NCBI GenBank assembly: GCA_023229505.1
Contig: JALNZD010000007.1
Span: 57,830-121,829 of the forward strand
Origin: Bacteroidales bacterium
Lineage (GTDB): Bacteria > Bacteroidota > Bacteroidia > Bacteroidales > JAGOPY01
DNA: 64,000 nt
Direction of reading: 5' to 3'
In this document: piece by piece, positions 34,158 to 44,108 of the stretch
Layout of the letters: every line of letters starts with the position of its first letter
Position numbering within the stretch: the first letter of the stretch is position 1
Translations under genes and position numbers: made by a program
Notes under the pieces: model-generated
Seen by the model: only the letters and a program-made list of their open reading frames with translations
What the model was told of the DNA's origin: nothing
The model's database searches: none

Positions 34158-35681
34158 CTAAAAAATACTGTAGGTCAATCTGGCACCGATGTTGTTATTC
34201 ATATAATGCGTAATCTCATCACCATAAATATCATCCGGCAGTTCCTGGTTCTTTTTGGTAAATAAATAGGTACTGTTGATATTTAACGAAAACCTGAGTT
34301 GAGGCGAGATATAATAATAGCAGGCCAAATATAAATCGCTATTTACCAGAGTTTTGCCCACATCTTTTTCCGGGTCATCACTAATTTTCTCGTCGCCCCA
34401 ATATTGATTAAAGCTGGTATTAATACCCAGCCTGAAATGGGTTCGGGAATTCGGATAATACCCGATCGCATAACGAAGCCTTAATTTTAGGTTTGGTGAG
34501 TTAAGCCTGCTTTTTAGCTCGTCGGTCAATATGTCCATATCATAGATTTTGCTGTTCATTTGTTGATAGAATAACGAGTACGACAGATCAGCATTCACCG
34601 TATGCTGCCAGTAAAGGTTCGCCGGTTTTTCCCATACATATCCGGTCACAAAATCCAGACCCCATGAATTCGTGTAATACTTGCTTTTATGCGTGTAGCT
34701 TTCAATGATTTCAGGATTATTAAGTGTATCACGATAGTAATTTTTCGATTCATCTAAAGACAATTCAATACCCGGTACCAGTCCGAATGAAAAACGGCCG
34801 CCGGTACTGCGAACCGGGCCGTTGGCATTGTCCCAGTTATCATTCAGCAGGGTGAAATAGCTTGCATCTGATTGAGCTTTCAGGTCCAATACAGTCAAAA
34901 AGGAGTCGATGGCCGTAATTTCAGCTATTTTCCTGATTCGTGAATCAAAGAAACGTTGATTTTTGGTTTGGGTAATGAACCGGGCAAGTGCCAGCGTTTC
35001 TTCACTGGTTGGCGCCCTTTTCAGGTCGCCTGATTTTCTAAGATCATCCAGGATATATACAGCCAGTCGTGCATCCTGCACCTCTTCAATCCTTCCTTTG
35101 CCGATAAGCAGTGGAATAGAGGCTGATAAAGTGTATTCGAAATCTGTTCTTTTGTTAACATAAGGAAGGTATTCCTGGTCGGCTGAATATTTATGAAGTG
35201 AATGATTCAACCTGCCATCAAAATTTAAATCGATTTCAGCAAACCGTTTACTTTTGTCGTAAAAACGGTTCACAGTTCGGGCAAGCAGGATAATATTCTG
35301 TTGATTGGATTTCTGGTCATCTTCCAGATCATTCGTGACATCCATGTTATTGTTATGGGAGGATAAAACATCGCCATATAGAATGAAATCCTGGTATCCC
35401 TGGTAGAATTCGGAATTCTTTGTTGCGTAATAATCAATATCCAATCCGCCGTTAATCCTGTCAGAATTTTTCTTTTCCGTTATTCCCCTTTCAATCTCTT
35501 GTTTATAATAATTGTTATTACCTCCAAGTGCAAAACCGAGATCAAGCTTTTGCCAGCGATAGTCCGGATTTTTATAATCCGAAAGGCGGAATTGATCCTG
35601 GGCAAAAGAAAGATGGGAAAACACAACCACGATAACGGAAAGCAGTAAAAAAGCTTTCCCGGACTTTTTGAACGTTTTCAT
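34158..35681 (-). CDS. Probable outer-membrane beta-barrel protein of unknown function
   Basis: From the ATG at 35681 (MKTFKKSGKAFLLL) this gives a normal signal peptide ending near SFAQ; an upstream ATG adds 14 unlikely residues. The mature about 480 residues are rich in alternating hydrophobic strands with aromatic ends, especially from residue 300 on (RFSFGLVPGIELSLDES, YSLFYQQMNSKIYD, LRLRYAIGYYPNSRTHFRLGI), and end in ARLTYSIF with a terminal phenylalanine, as expected for an outer-membrane barrel. No family recognised. Confidence 0.7.
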   Translation of the reverse strand: MKTFKKSGKAFLLLSVIVVVFSHLSFAQDQFRLSDYKNPDYRWQKLDLGFALGGNNNYYKQEIERGITEKKNSDRINGGLDIDYYATKNSEFYQGYQDFILYGDVLSSHNNNMDVTNDLEDDQKSNQQNIILLARTVNRFYDKSKRFAEIDLNFDGRLNHSLHKYSADQEYLPYVNKRTDFEYTLSASIPLLIGKGRIEEVQDARLAVYILDDLRKSGDLKRAPTSEETLALARFITQTKNQRFFDSRIRKIAEITAIDSFLTVLDLKAQSDASYFTLLNDNWDNANGPVRSTGGRFSFGLVPGIELSLDESKNYYRDTLNNPEIIESYTHKSKYYTNSWGLDFVTGYVWEKPANLYWQHTVNADLSYSLFYQQMNSKIYDMDILTDELKSRLNSPNLKLRLRYAIGYYPNSRTHFRLGINTSFNQYWGDEKISDDPEKDVGKTLVNSDLYLACYYYISPQLRFSLNINSTYLFTKKNQELPDDIYGDEITHYMNNNIGARLTYSIF

Positions 35682-35776
35682 TTTAATAAATTTGGTTCGT
35701 TTAATAATTACTAATAATAGCATATCCGGGGTACCGGATGGATGGAAAAACTACAATAATCGAACCAAATTGTCTC

Positions 35777-36310
35777 CTACAGCGGGTTCGCCGTCATCTT
35801 CACCTTGAATTTGAACTTGCACACGAAATCGATCGGAGCGCTGCTGGCCGTGCCAACATTTTTAACAAGTGCCTTGTGCGGGCTATTCTTGATCAGTCCG
35901 GCAAAACGATCAATCCCGGCCTGGTTCACGGTGAGGGGTATCGGGTTGTTCAGGATTGACTGAAGATCCTGATCGGCAACAGTACATATAATTTCTTCCC
36001 CCGCCCCAAATTCATCAGCAACCGACAATGTTGAACTGACGATCTTCTGCCCGGTAGGACCGTTGAAAGAGGTCAGCCAGACCGTGATTTCGGTGATTTC
36101 GATTTTCGTGATCTTGTCGCCATAATCGGCAATTACAGAACTATATACGGCTGCATCAAAGATTTCTTCATCACTAAATGCGGCAGTTGCAGAATTGGCC
36201 ACAAACTCTATTTCAAATTCAAGATCCTCGGTAATATCGAGCTTGTCACAACCAGTGTTAATGGTAAGTGATAGTAAAACAAAAAGTGACAGAAAGATTC
36301 CTTTTTTCAT
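35777..36310 (-). CDS. Predicted lipoprotein of unknown function
   Basis: The 177-residue protein has a lipoprotein signal (LFVLLSLTINTGC, lipobox cysteine at 20). The rest is acidic and beta-rich with no recognised domain; IEITEITVWLTSF and VCKFKFKVKMTA are probable strands. It directly precedes the barrel gene on the same strand (about 95 bases), which suggests a pair. An IS4-type element is inserted 46 bases before its start codon and has probably replaced its promoter. Confidence 0.7.
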   Translation of the reverse strand: MKKGIFLSLFVLLSLTINTGCDKLDITEDLEFEIEFVANSATAAFSDEEIFDAAVYSSVIADYGDKITKIEITEITVWLTSFNGPTGQKIVSSTLSVADEFGAGEEIICTVADQDLQSILNNPIPLTVNQAGIDRFAGLIKNSPHKALVKNVGTASSAPIDFVCKFKFKVKMTANPL

Positions 36311-36355
36311 AGCTGTTTGATTTAAAAGTTAGAATAATCGGTTTTAATTATTAAA

Positions 36356-37729
36356 CAATACTCCGGTAAAATTTTAAGCAGCTAACCTCCCGATGCTCAA
36401 ACACTCATCATATAACAGACGGATTTTTTCGCAACTCAGGTCGAGAGCTAACTTTGAAAAAATAAAATCAGTGATATATTGGTTGAAATACATTGTTTTA
36501 ACATCAAGCATAGAAAAGCTTTCCCGTTGTTCTTTCGGAATGGGAAGATAATGGAGAGCTTTTGCTAAAGAAACTGTAGTAAGCGATGCATTCACATGGA
36601 AGTTTATCTTATTTACACTCCTTGCCTGGCAGTTTTCCAGACCTGCGAAGTTTTTTGCATCGCGAAACAAAAACTCAATTTGAAATCGCTGTTTGTAATA
36701 AAGCAAGATTTTTTCAGGGCTCAAACTCAGATCAATTGAAAACAGGATGGCATGACCTTTTGCATAATTGTCCTGGCCGTAGTGTTCAATATAAACAATC
36801 CGAACCTGTCGTTTTAAACTAATGCTGTAAACAATGCCTGAAAACACACATGTATTCTCATCTATGTCAAAGCAATACCTGATTCTGCGGCGATCAATGA
36901 AATTTGTGTTCACTTTTCCGGCATATAGTTTGGGTCGCCCTCTGCCGATATGCTTGGGGCCATGGTATGTATATCGAAGGTTAGCATCCGGTCTGAACTT
37001 ACTGATGACCTGGAGATGGGAGTTTTCGGTTATACCGTTAATAAACTTTACTTTTGCGAAGTACCCGTCAACGGCAAGGTATTTAATGTTCAGTTTCTCT
37101 GCTTCTTTTACACGGTTTAAAATGACACCAAGGTGATGATCGATCGAGTTTTCTTCCCGGTTTATGTCCTTTGGGATCAAAGGTGTCTGGACAGCTTCCA
37201 GCGAGAAGGCAGTGGCATTGGCAATATCAACAACAGCAACAGACCCGATCTCAATACCCCGCTTCACTGCTTGTGCTGTCCCGCTCCAAAAGTTGCCGAC
37301 ATGAGGCGTTTTCTTCCCACTCTTCGAAAGGTAAGACGGGTCGTAAGCCAATATAAGCTCCTTCGAACAGCTTTCCAGAATCAGTTCCGTGTTGAAGGCT
37401 GCAAAATCAAACGATTTTTCCATTTGGTTCCGGTAGGTCTTTTCTTCGTAGCTGCCATACCTGGCCATGTTAATAAAGTTGTATTTGCCTCGGAGTCCCA
37501 TGTAAAGGATCAAAATGTGTTGAATAAATTTTTGTGTAGGTTTGGTAGTTTTGCCAATCTTTGCTATTATTGCAGTGATAAGGCTTTCAGCTTTATTGAG
37601 AAGCATTTTGTTTTGTCGTTTTGGTTAACAACAAAGCAGATGCTTTTCTCTTTTGGCTTCAGCCTATCAAGCAGGTTTTTACAAACATGTCATTGTTAAA
37701 TTCATTGTTAAATTTTTACCGGAGTATTG
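36356..37729. mobile_element. Complete IS4-type insertion sequence with terminal repeats and 6-bp target duplication
   Basis: The 1374-bp element begins CAATACTCCGGTAAAATTTT and ends with its near-complement AAATTTTTACCGGAGTATTG, giving imperfect terminal inverted repeats of about 19 bp. The hexamer ATTAAA flanks it on both sides (36350-36355 and 37730-37735) as the target duplication. A single transposase gene fills it. The intact ends and duplication indicate a recent insertion. Confidence 0.88.
36374..37606 (-). CDS. IS4-family DDE transposase
   Basis: The 410-residue protein has the DDE triad: D in LAYDPSYLSK, D in LAVDGYFAKVKF, and E in the IS4 signature Y-x2-R-x3-E-x6-K, seen as YKQRFQIEFLFRDAK. 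N-terminal helices (KFIQHILILYMGLRGKYNF) precede the catalytic core. The frame is intact and the gene lies wholly between the terminal repeats, so the element could be active. Confidence 0.9.
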   Translation of the reverse strand: MLLNKAESLITAIIAKIGKTTKPTQKFIQHILILYMGLRGKYNFINMARYGSYEEKTYRNQMEKSFDFAAFNTELILESCSKELILAYDPSYLSKSGKKTPHVGNFWSGTAQAVKRGIEIGSVAVVDIANATAFSLEAVQTPLIPKDINREENSIDHHLGVILNRVKEAEKLNIKYLAVDGYFAKVKFINGITENSHLQVISKFRPDANLRYTYHGPKHIGRGRPKLYAGKVNTNFIDRRRIRYCFDIDENTCVFSGIVYSISLKRQVRIVYIEHYGQDNYAKGHAILFSIDLSLSPEKILLYYKQRFQIEFLFRDAKNFAGLENCQARSVNKINFHVNASLTTVSLAKALHYLPIPKEQRESFSMLDVKTMYFNQYITDFIFSKLALDLSCEKIRLLYDECLSIGRLAA

Positions 37730-37849
37730 ATTAAACAAATTTAAAAAAATAGATAAGGAAGAATATATAATTAACATTTATTTACCAAAGTTCTCCCTGA
37801 TTTTCCGTGTTTAAGAAATGGTGTCATATGTGTTTTACCACAAAGGCGC

Positions 37850-37908
37850 ATTAAGAAAATCTGCGTGTATCTGCGTCCTGATCTGCGAGAATCAGCGAGA
37901 AACAATCA
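37850..37908. repeat. TCTGCG word array upstream of the GH16 gene
   Basis: Units of ATCTGCGTG, ATCTGCGTC, ATCTGCGAGAATC and AGCGAGAAAC follow one another. They share words with the metH-metF hairpin at 29812-29904 and the stretch at 63165. Noncoding. Confidence 0.6.
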
Positions 37909-37958
37909 AAATCACATATTTTGTTTCTATTTTATGAAACGCAAGGTATATTTTAATG

Positions 37959-37966
37959 TAAATTTG
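37959..37966 (+). promoter_or_regulatory. Candidate -7 box of the GH16-SusCD operon
   Basis: TAAATTTG matches TAnnTTTG and lies 38 bases before the GH16 start. A matching -33 TTTG is not obvious, so this is tentative. Confidence 0.35.
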
Positions 37967-38004
37967 AATTTGCTATTACATAGCTCCCGTTATAAAGAAA
38001 AGAT

Positions 38005-39114
38005 ATGAAGGTTTCTAATTTTATCCTGATTGCGATGGTTTCTATCCTTTTATCATTCCTTCTTGTCTTCTGTGATAAGAACGACAGCCCCGACAATACC
38101 CATGATCCGTCGAACCTGACGGTAACAGTCGTATCCATCAATAACGAAACCGGGGAAGTGGTTATCCAGGCCATTGCAGACAATGCGGTGCAATACCAGC
38201 TGTTTGTGGGGAATGCTGACGCGCCGGCAGAGGTTAATGAAACGGGTTATTTTGAATACACCTTTGAAGGCGATGGGCAATACGATATTACCGTAAGGGC
38301 TTATGGAGAATCCGGCAGGTATATCAAAGCGAACAGGACCATAACAATTTCGGTGTTGCCAAATGAACAGGTACCATTGGATAGCGGCTATTTCAGCCCG
38401 GTAACGTATGACGGCTACACGCTGGTCTGGCAGGATGAATTTAACGGAAGCAGTGTCAATGTAGAAAACTGGACCTTCGAGACCGGCGGCAACTGGTTCA
38501 ACAACGAGCTGCAATATTACCGTGAGGAGAATGCCTGGGTGGCCGATGATGTCCTGACCATTGAAGCCAGGAAAGAAAATTACGGGGGCAACAACTACAC
38601 TTCTGCCAGGATGATCACGCAAAATAAAAAATCATTCAAATACGGACGGGTGGATATCAGGGCGTTATTACCTGAAGGACAGGGCCTATGGCCGGCGTTA
38701 TGGACGCTGGGCAACAATATCAGTAACGTTGGCTGGCCCAAATGCGGCGAAATTGATATCATGGAAATGATCGGAGGATCAGGCAGGGAAAAAACGGTAC
38801 ACAGTACGCTGCATTGGGACGACGGCAACGGCTATGCCAGCTATGGACTAAGCTATACCTCAACCGGTAAAAATTTCCACGAGAAATATCATGTCTTTTC
38901 GATTGTCTGGGACGAGAACCAGATCATGTCCTTCGTCGATAATCAGCAGTATTTCACTATCGATATCACGCCTCCGGCGTTAAGCGAGTTCCACAATGAG
39001 CATTTCTTCATTTTCAACGTGGCCGTCGGAGGAATCTGGCCGGGAAATCCCGATGCTTCCACCATATTCCCCCAACAAATGAAGGTGGATTATATCCGTG
39101 TGTTTCAAAAATAA
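38005..39114 (+). CDS. Family 16 glycoside hydrolase (beta-glucanase/laminarinase-like) lipoprotein
   Basis: The 369-residue protein has a lipoprotein-type signal (SILLSFLLVFCDKND), an N-terminal Ig/PKD-like domain (residues about 35-115), and a C-terminal GH16 domain starting at LVWQDEFNGSSV. The catalytic motif ExDxxE is seen in CGEIDIMEMIGG. WPALWTLG and HVFSIVWDENQIMSFVD are typical of laminarinase-like enzymes that cut beta-1,3 or mixed beta-1,3/1,4 glucans. It is 24 bases ahead of a SusC gene, so this looks like a compact beta-glucan utilisation locus. Confidence 0.9.
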   Translation: MKVSNFILIAMVSILLSFLLVFCDKNDSPDNTHDPSNLTVTVVSINNETGEVVIQAIADNAVQYQLFVGNADAPAEVNETGYFEYTFEGDGQYDITVRAYGESGRYIKANRTITISVLPNEQVPLDSGYFSPVTYDGYTLVWQDEFNGSSVNVENWTFETGGNWFNNELQYYREENAWVADDVLTIEARKENYGGNNYTSARMITQNKKSFKYGRVDIRALLPEGQGLWPALWTLGNNISNVGWPKCGEIDIMEMIGGSGREKTVHSTLHWDDGNGYASYGLSYTSTGKNFHEKYHVFSIVWDENQIMSFVDNQQYFTIDITPPALSEFHNEHFFIFNVAVGGIWPGNPDASTIFPQQMKVDYIRVFQK

Positions 39115-39138
39115 TAGTAATCATTAACAGCTAAGCAG

Positions 39139-42100
39139 ATGAAGGAACATTTTTACAAATTAATTTTTCCCGTCATTTTCATTTGTCTCACAACCGGTTT
39201 AATTGCCCAAAAGCAAACCGTTACCGGAACTGTGAACGATGGCATTACTGAGACGGGCATACCTGGTGCTACTGTACTGGAAAAGGGCACAACCAATGGC
39301 ACCATCACCGATGTAAAAGGCAATTACAGCCTTACGGTTTCGAGTGATAAAGACACCCTGATATTCTCTTTTATCGGGTATAAAAAAATTGAAATACCTA
39401 TCAACGGGCGTGCGATAATCGATGTAAATCTGTATTCTGACCAGACAGAGCTCGATGAAGTCGTGGTCATCGGTTACGGCACGCAGAAGAAGAAAGTCGT
39501 TACCGGCGCCATTGCCACGGTGGATGCAGAGCAAATAGGAAAAATCCCGGTTCTTCGCGTCGAGCAGGCCATGCAGGGCCAGGCGGCCGGGGTGCAGGTG
39601 ACGCAGATGTCGGGCCAGCCCGGTGAAGCACCTACGGTGCGTATCCGCGGAACTGGCACTACCATGGATTCTAACCCGCTGTACGTTGTCGATGGCATGG
39701 TTGTAGGCGGGCTTGACTACCTCAACCCGAGCGACATCCAGTCGATCGATGTGCTGAAAGATGCCGCTTCCGCTGCCATATACGGGGCCAGGGCTGCCAA
39801 TGGCGTGGTGCTCATCACGACGAAAGGAGGAAAAGCCGGTGGCGGAACCAGCCTGAATTTTTCGACCTATTACGGCATCCAGAACGTCGGCAAAACCATT
39901 GAAATGATGGATGCGGACCAGTACCGCATGCTGATGAACGAAGGAGCAAGAAATGCCAACCAAACCGAACCTTTCGACCTGAATGAAGTATCAAATGCTA
40001 ATACCGATTGGCAGGAGCTCCTCTTCACCAAGAATGTCCCGATCATGAATTATGATCTCAGCATTGCAGGTGGTAATGATAAGACTACTTATGCTTCCTC
40101 GGTCTCGTATTTTTCACAACAGGGTATCATTGGCGGTGAAAAGTCACAGTTTGACCGTATATCAGCAAGGCTGAACGGCGATGTCAAAGCTACCAATTGG
40201 TTTACTTTCGGGAGCAACCTCGCTTATTCGTACCTGTACAGGAGGGGTATCGCAAGCAACCAGTCATTTAACGGGGCATACAGCAGCGCCTTGAATCTCG
40301 ACCCACTGACCCCGCTGTACGAAACCGATACGGCTGAGCTCAACGACCAGCCATATTCAACCCAGCCGGTTGTAACCACCTCCGATGGAATGGTTTACGG
40401 TATTTCCGATTTAGTCGGTGCAGAAGTCGTGAATCCGATGGCGTTACTGGAAATCCAGACCGGTGAGACCCGGGTTGATAAATTCGTGGGGAACATCTAC
40501 GGAGAAATTACCTTTATTGAAGGATTGAAATTCAGGTCAAGTCTTGGATCCGACCTGGCGTATGTCCACTGGGACACCTACACTCCGCTTTATTACCTCA
40601 ATGACGCCCAGAAAAATGTTAATAAGACGACGGTCTACAAGAGCATGGAGCGTTTTTTCAACTGGCAGTGGGAAAATACATTGTCTTACAGCAAGAAGAT
40701 AAAGGATCACAATTTCTCTGCACTTGTCGGCACAACAGCAAAAGAAGACAATTCTGAAAACCTCAACGGGTTCAATGCCGATGTCCCGCTCACTGATCCC
40801 GACAATGTTTACCTGGACATGGCCACCGATAGCGCCTGGAGAGCCCGTGGCGGTGCAAGTTCTTATGCTTTGTTCTCGGTGTTCGGCAGGGTCACCTATG
40901 ACTATAAGAGCAGGTATGCCTTTACCGGGATCATTCGTCGTGACGGCTCTTCAAATTTCGGACCGAACAACCGTTACGGATGGTTCCCGTCATTGGGAGT
41001 GTCCTGGATGCTGACCGAAGAGAGCTTCATGCCGAAGCTTGGACCGGTGGACTTCCTGAAGTTAAGGGCTTCATGGGGTATCAATGGTAACGACAGAATT
41101 GGCTATTACCAGTATGTATCAACCATTGACAAAAGCCGTGGCTACATCTTCGGCGGCGGAAGTCAGACAGGCGCTTCACCTGGATATATTGAAAATGCCG
41201 ATATCAAATGGGAGGAGTCTGAGCAGATTGATGTCGCCCTCGATGCAGGCTTGTTCAACAACAGGCTGACTGCAACGGTCGATTACTACATCAAAAATAC
41301 CAAAGACCTGCTGGAAAGTATTGAGATCCCCGGGTATGTCGGCAACAATCCCCCAGTCGCCAATGTAGGAAGCGTTCAGAACAAAGGTGTTGAAATGTCT
41401 GTCAACTGGAGGCATTACGTGAAGAAGATCCATTACTATGCCGGTGTGAATGCTGCTTACAACAAGAACAAGATGACTAAGATCGGTAACGAGCAAGGCG
41501 AACTCTGGGGTGCATCCTGGGCAATTGCAGGCCCTGTTGAACGTTGTGAAGAAGGAATGCCGATTGCTTACTTCTATGGCTACAAAACCGATGGTATCTT
41601 CCAGAATCAGAACGAAATCTACCAGCATTACGGTAGTAACGGTATCCCCTTGCAACCCAATGCAGTTCCGGGAGATGTCAGGTTTGTGGATGTCAATGGG
41701 GATGACAAGATTGATGATCAAGACCGCACTTTCATCGGAAACCCGTCTCCTGAGTGGACCCTCGGTATTAATGGAGGTATCGAATACATGAACTTCGATC
41801 TCTCATTCCTGTTCACCGGTGCTTTTGGCCACCAGATCTTCAACGGGGCGCAGCGCCAGGACCTCCTCTACACCAACAGGCCGGTTTCAGCGCTTGACCG
41901 TTGGACGGGCGAGGGGACATCAGATGATATCCCGCGGTATACCTGGAGTGATATCAATAAAAATTACCAGGTATCTGATCTTTATATTGAGAATGGCGAT
42001 TACCTGCGTCTTAAGAATATCCAGATCGGGTATACCCTTCCGAAAAAATTCCTGGAACGCATCAAAAGTTCATCCTGGAGATTTTACATCTCTGCTGAAA

Positions 42101-42234
42101 ACCTCGTCACCATTACAGGATACAGCGGGGCTGACCCTGAAATCGGTGCCATGAGTTCATTAAATATCGGCATCGACCGCGGTATTTACCCGGCTGCCGT
42201 GACGTTCAGGTTTGGAACAAGCATTTCATTCTAA
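39139..42234 (+). CDS. SusC/RagA-family TonB-dependent outer-membrane transporter
   Basis: The 1031-residue protein has a signal peptide (FPVIFICLTTGLIAQ), a carboxypeptidase-like domain (VTGTVNDGITETGIPGATV), a TonB box-like and plug domain (LDEVVVIGYGTQKKKVVTGA, PLYVVDGMV, DIQSIDVLKDAASAAIYGARAANGVVLITTK), and a 22-stranded barrel ending in a C-terminal phenylalanine (AVTFRFGTSISF). It imports oligosaccharides delivered by the SusD-like partner encoded 18 bases downstream. With the GH16 enzyme it points to a beta-glucan substrate (inference). Confidence 0.95.
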   Translation: MKEHFYKLIFPVIFICLTTGLIAQKQTVTGTVNDGITETGIPGATVLEKGTTNGTITDVKGNYSLTVSSDKDTLIFSFIGYKKIEIPINGRAIIDVNLYSDQTELDEVVVIGYGTQKKKVVTGAIATVDAEQIGKIPVLRVEQAMQGQAAGVQVTQMSGQPGEAPTVRIRGTGTTMDSNPLYVVDGMVVGGLDYLNPSDIQSIDVLKDAASAAIYGARAANGVVLITTKGGKAGGGTSLNFSTYYGIQNVGKTIEMMDADQYRMLMNEGARNANQTEPFDLNEVSNANTDWQELLFTKNVPIMNYDLSIAGGNDKTTYASSVSYFSQQGIIGGEKSQFDRISARLNGDVKATNWFTFGSNLAYSYLYRRGIASNQSFNGAYSSALNLDPLTPLYETDTAELNDQPYSTQPVVTTSDGMVYGISDLVGAEVVNPMALLEIQTGETRVDKFVGNIYGEITFIEGLKFRSSLGSDLAYVHWDTYTPLYYLNDAQKNVNKTTVYKSMERFFNWQWENTLSYSKKIKDHNFSALVGTTAKEDNSENLNGFNADVPLTDPDNVYLDMATDSAWRARGGASSYALFSVFGRVTYDYKSRYAFTGIIRRDGSSNFGPNNRYGWFPSLGVSWMLTEESFMPKLGPVDFLKLRASWGINGNDRIGYYQYVSTIDKSRGYIFGGGSQTGASPGYIENADIKWEESEQIDVALDAGLFNNRLTATVDYYIKNTKDLLESIEIPGYVGNNPPVANVGSVQNKGVEMSVNWRHYVKKIHYYAGVNAAYNKNKMTKIGNEQGELWGASWAIAGPVERCEEGMPIAYFYGYKTDGIFQNQNEIYQHYGSNGIPLQPNAVPGDVRFVDVNGDDKIDDQDRTFIGNPSPEWTLGINGGIEYMNFDLSFLFTGAFGHQIFNGAQRQDLLYTNRPVSALDRWTGEGTSDDIPRYTWSDINKNYQVSDLYIENGDYLRLKNIQIGYTLPKKFLERIKSSSWRFYISAENLVTITGYSGADPEIGAMSSLNIGIDRGIYPAAVTFRFGTSISF

Positions 42235-42252
42235 TTTAAAAACCAGGAAAAA

Positions 42253-43809
42253 ATGAAAAAATATATTTTATACCCGCTTTCGGTTATCGTGCTTGTCATG
42301 CTTGCCGTGGGATGCAGCGAGGAATTTCTTGACCGCCAGCCCCTGGACCGCGAAGTGAGCACCAATTTTTACCAGACCGAAGATGACGCCATGATGGCCC
42401 TTACCGCAGTCTACGACGCATTAGGTTGGGATCAGATGCCCGGCGTGTCCTGGGCACCTTTCTGCACCGTTTCCGATATCCTTTCGGATGACTCCTATGC
42501 AGGAGGATCCGATCCGAATGACGGGATGGATGAAAATGAGCTGAACACCTACAACATCCCCACAACCAATTTGCTCGTCAAGGCGACCTGGATGAAGAAT
42601 TATGTCGGGATATACAGGGCCAATCTGCTCATGGAAAAGATGGACCAGATCACGATGTCGGATGATAAAAAAGCAAGGATGATCGCAGAATGTAAATTCC
42701 TGCGCGCTTACTTCCATTTTGAGCTTGTACGGTTCTTTGAAAATATCCCGTTGCTGACGGCCACGATCAAAGGGCCGTCGGAATACAACCAGGACCAGGA
42801 GACCCCGAAGGAAGTGTACGACCAGATCGCGCTTGACCTTGTGGAAGCTGCTGCAGTCCTCCCAACTTCGATCCCGGCAGCAGAAGCAGGCAGGGTAAGC
42901 AAATGGTCTGCTGAATCCCTCCTCGGAAGGGTCTACCTGTTCTACAACGGCGTTTACGGAGCTGAGCTCCAGGCCGGTGAACTGGTCGTTGACAAGGCTA
43001 ATGCCCTTGAGTTCCTCGAAGACGTGATCACCAACAGCGGCCATGATCTCTTCGCGGATTACAGTACCAATTTCAAGCTTGCCGGCGAATTCGGCATTGA
43101 ATCCGTATTTGAGATCTCACACGGCGACACCCCGCCATGGTGGGACTGGTACTATGTCGTCGGTGGCGAAGGCAACCTGGCCGCGCAGATGCAGGGGCCC
43201 AGGGTTGCACTTTCAAGTGACTGGAACCGCGGATGGAGCTTCGGCACGGTCAGCCAGAAACTTATAGATGATATGGGAGATGACCCCCGGCGGGTATTCA
43301 CCGTGGTTAAGCAGGAAGAACTCGACGGCACCCTTACCGAAGGCTACCAGCACACAGGTTACTTTTCAAAAAAATATAGTTCAGATGCAGAGCACTGGGG
43401 CGCCGATGGTCAGTTCGAACTCAACAGGACCTGCAATTTCCGCGTTATCCGTTTATCAGACGTCCTGCTGATGGCAGCAGAACTTGGCAGTCCGAACGCA
43501 CAAGGGCACCTCGATCGTGTGAGAGCCAGGGTTGGATTAGGCAGCATACCTGCAACACTTGATAATATCTTAAAAGAGCGCCGACTCGAATTGTCGCTCG
43601 AGGGAATACGTTATTTCGATGTCATCAGGCGCGGTATGGCTTACGCAAACCAGGAATTTACCGTAATCGGCTTGCGGGGCCCTAAATATACAGATGACCA
43701 GGTGGTATACGATGTCACATTCAACAGCGCAACAAAAGGGTTTTTACCAATTCCGCAAACCGAAATCGACCTCGCGGGAGGCGTATTCCGTCAAAATGAT
43801 GGTTATTAG
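42253..43809 (+). CDS. SusD/RagB-family surface glycan-binding lipoprotein
   Basis: The 518-residue protein has a lipobox cysteine in VLVMLAVGCSEEFLDRQPL, the normal SusD opening. TETDD-like TEDDAMMALTAVYDALG, AECKFLRAYFHFELVRFF and ILKERRLELSLEGIRYFDVIRRG are SusD hallmarks. It caps the SusC barrel outside the cell and binds the glycan. It closes the recognisable PUL. Confidence 0.95.
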   Translation: MKKYILYPLSVIVLVMLAVGCSEEFLDRQPLDREVSTNFYQTEDDAMMALTAVYDALGWDQMPGVSWAPFCTVSDILSDDSYAGGSDPNDGMDENELNTYNIPTTNLLVKATWMKNYVGIYRANLLMEKMDQITMSDDKKARMIAECKFLRAYFHFELVRFFENIPLLTATIKGPSEYNQDQETPKEVYDQIALDLVEAAAVLPTSIPAAEAGRVSKWSAESLLGRVYLFYNGVYGAELQAGELVVDKANALEFLEDVITNSGHDLFADYSTNFKLAGEFGIESVFEISHGDTPPWWDWYYVVGGEGNLAAQMQGPRVALSSDWNRGWSFGTVSQKLIDDMGDDPRRVFTVVKQEELDGTLTEGYQHTGYFSKKYSSDAEHWGADGQFELNRTCNFRVIRLSDVLLMAAELGSPNAQGHLDRVRARVGLGSIPATLDNILKERRLELSLEGIRYFDVIRRGMAYANQEFTVIGLRGPKYTDDQVVYDVTFNSATKGFLPIPQTEIDLAGGVFRQNDGY

Positions 43810-43826
43810 CATCTATATTCCTGGCT

Positions 43827-44108
43827 ATGAAAACAATCCTGAATATTACCCTTTTACTTGCTTTTGGACTGATAATCCATTTTATGTAAAATATTTTGAA
43901 TAGATCAATTAAAAGCCGTATCTTGTGGCAAATCTGTAAAATTTTGGCAAATTATTCATTTAAGATCCCCGATTCAAAACTTTTAACAGGGTCAACAGTT
44001 GGTAAATATCCTGTAATACTTGACGGTGGCAGAACAATTATTTATATTTCAGATAAGAGCAGGGAAGCAGAGGTAAGGGAAAGGTATGAATTGAGAAGAC
44101 GGACTTAA
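43827..44108 (+). pseudogene. Small frame interrupted by an in-frame TAA downstream of susD
   Basis: From the ATG at 43827, 20 residues of signal-like sequence (MKTILNITLLLAFGLIIHFM) end at TAA 43887-43889. The same frame then continues without further stops to 44108, giving SFKIPDSKLLTGSTVGKYP, VILDGGRTIIYISDKSREAE and a basic end. A TTG at 43896 could start the second part as an independent 70-residue protein. The C-terminal half reads like a real small domain. Either a recent nonsense pseudogene or a small protein preceded by a leader peptide. Confidence 0.4.

Noticed and set aside
36834..37699. Open frames on the plus strand within the IS element
   Set aside because: They are antisense to the intact transposase, which has the full DDE signature.
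39199..39963. Long open frame antisense to susC
   Set aside because: Shadow of the SusC frame; no start context or recognisable motif.
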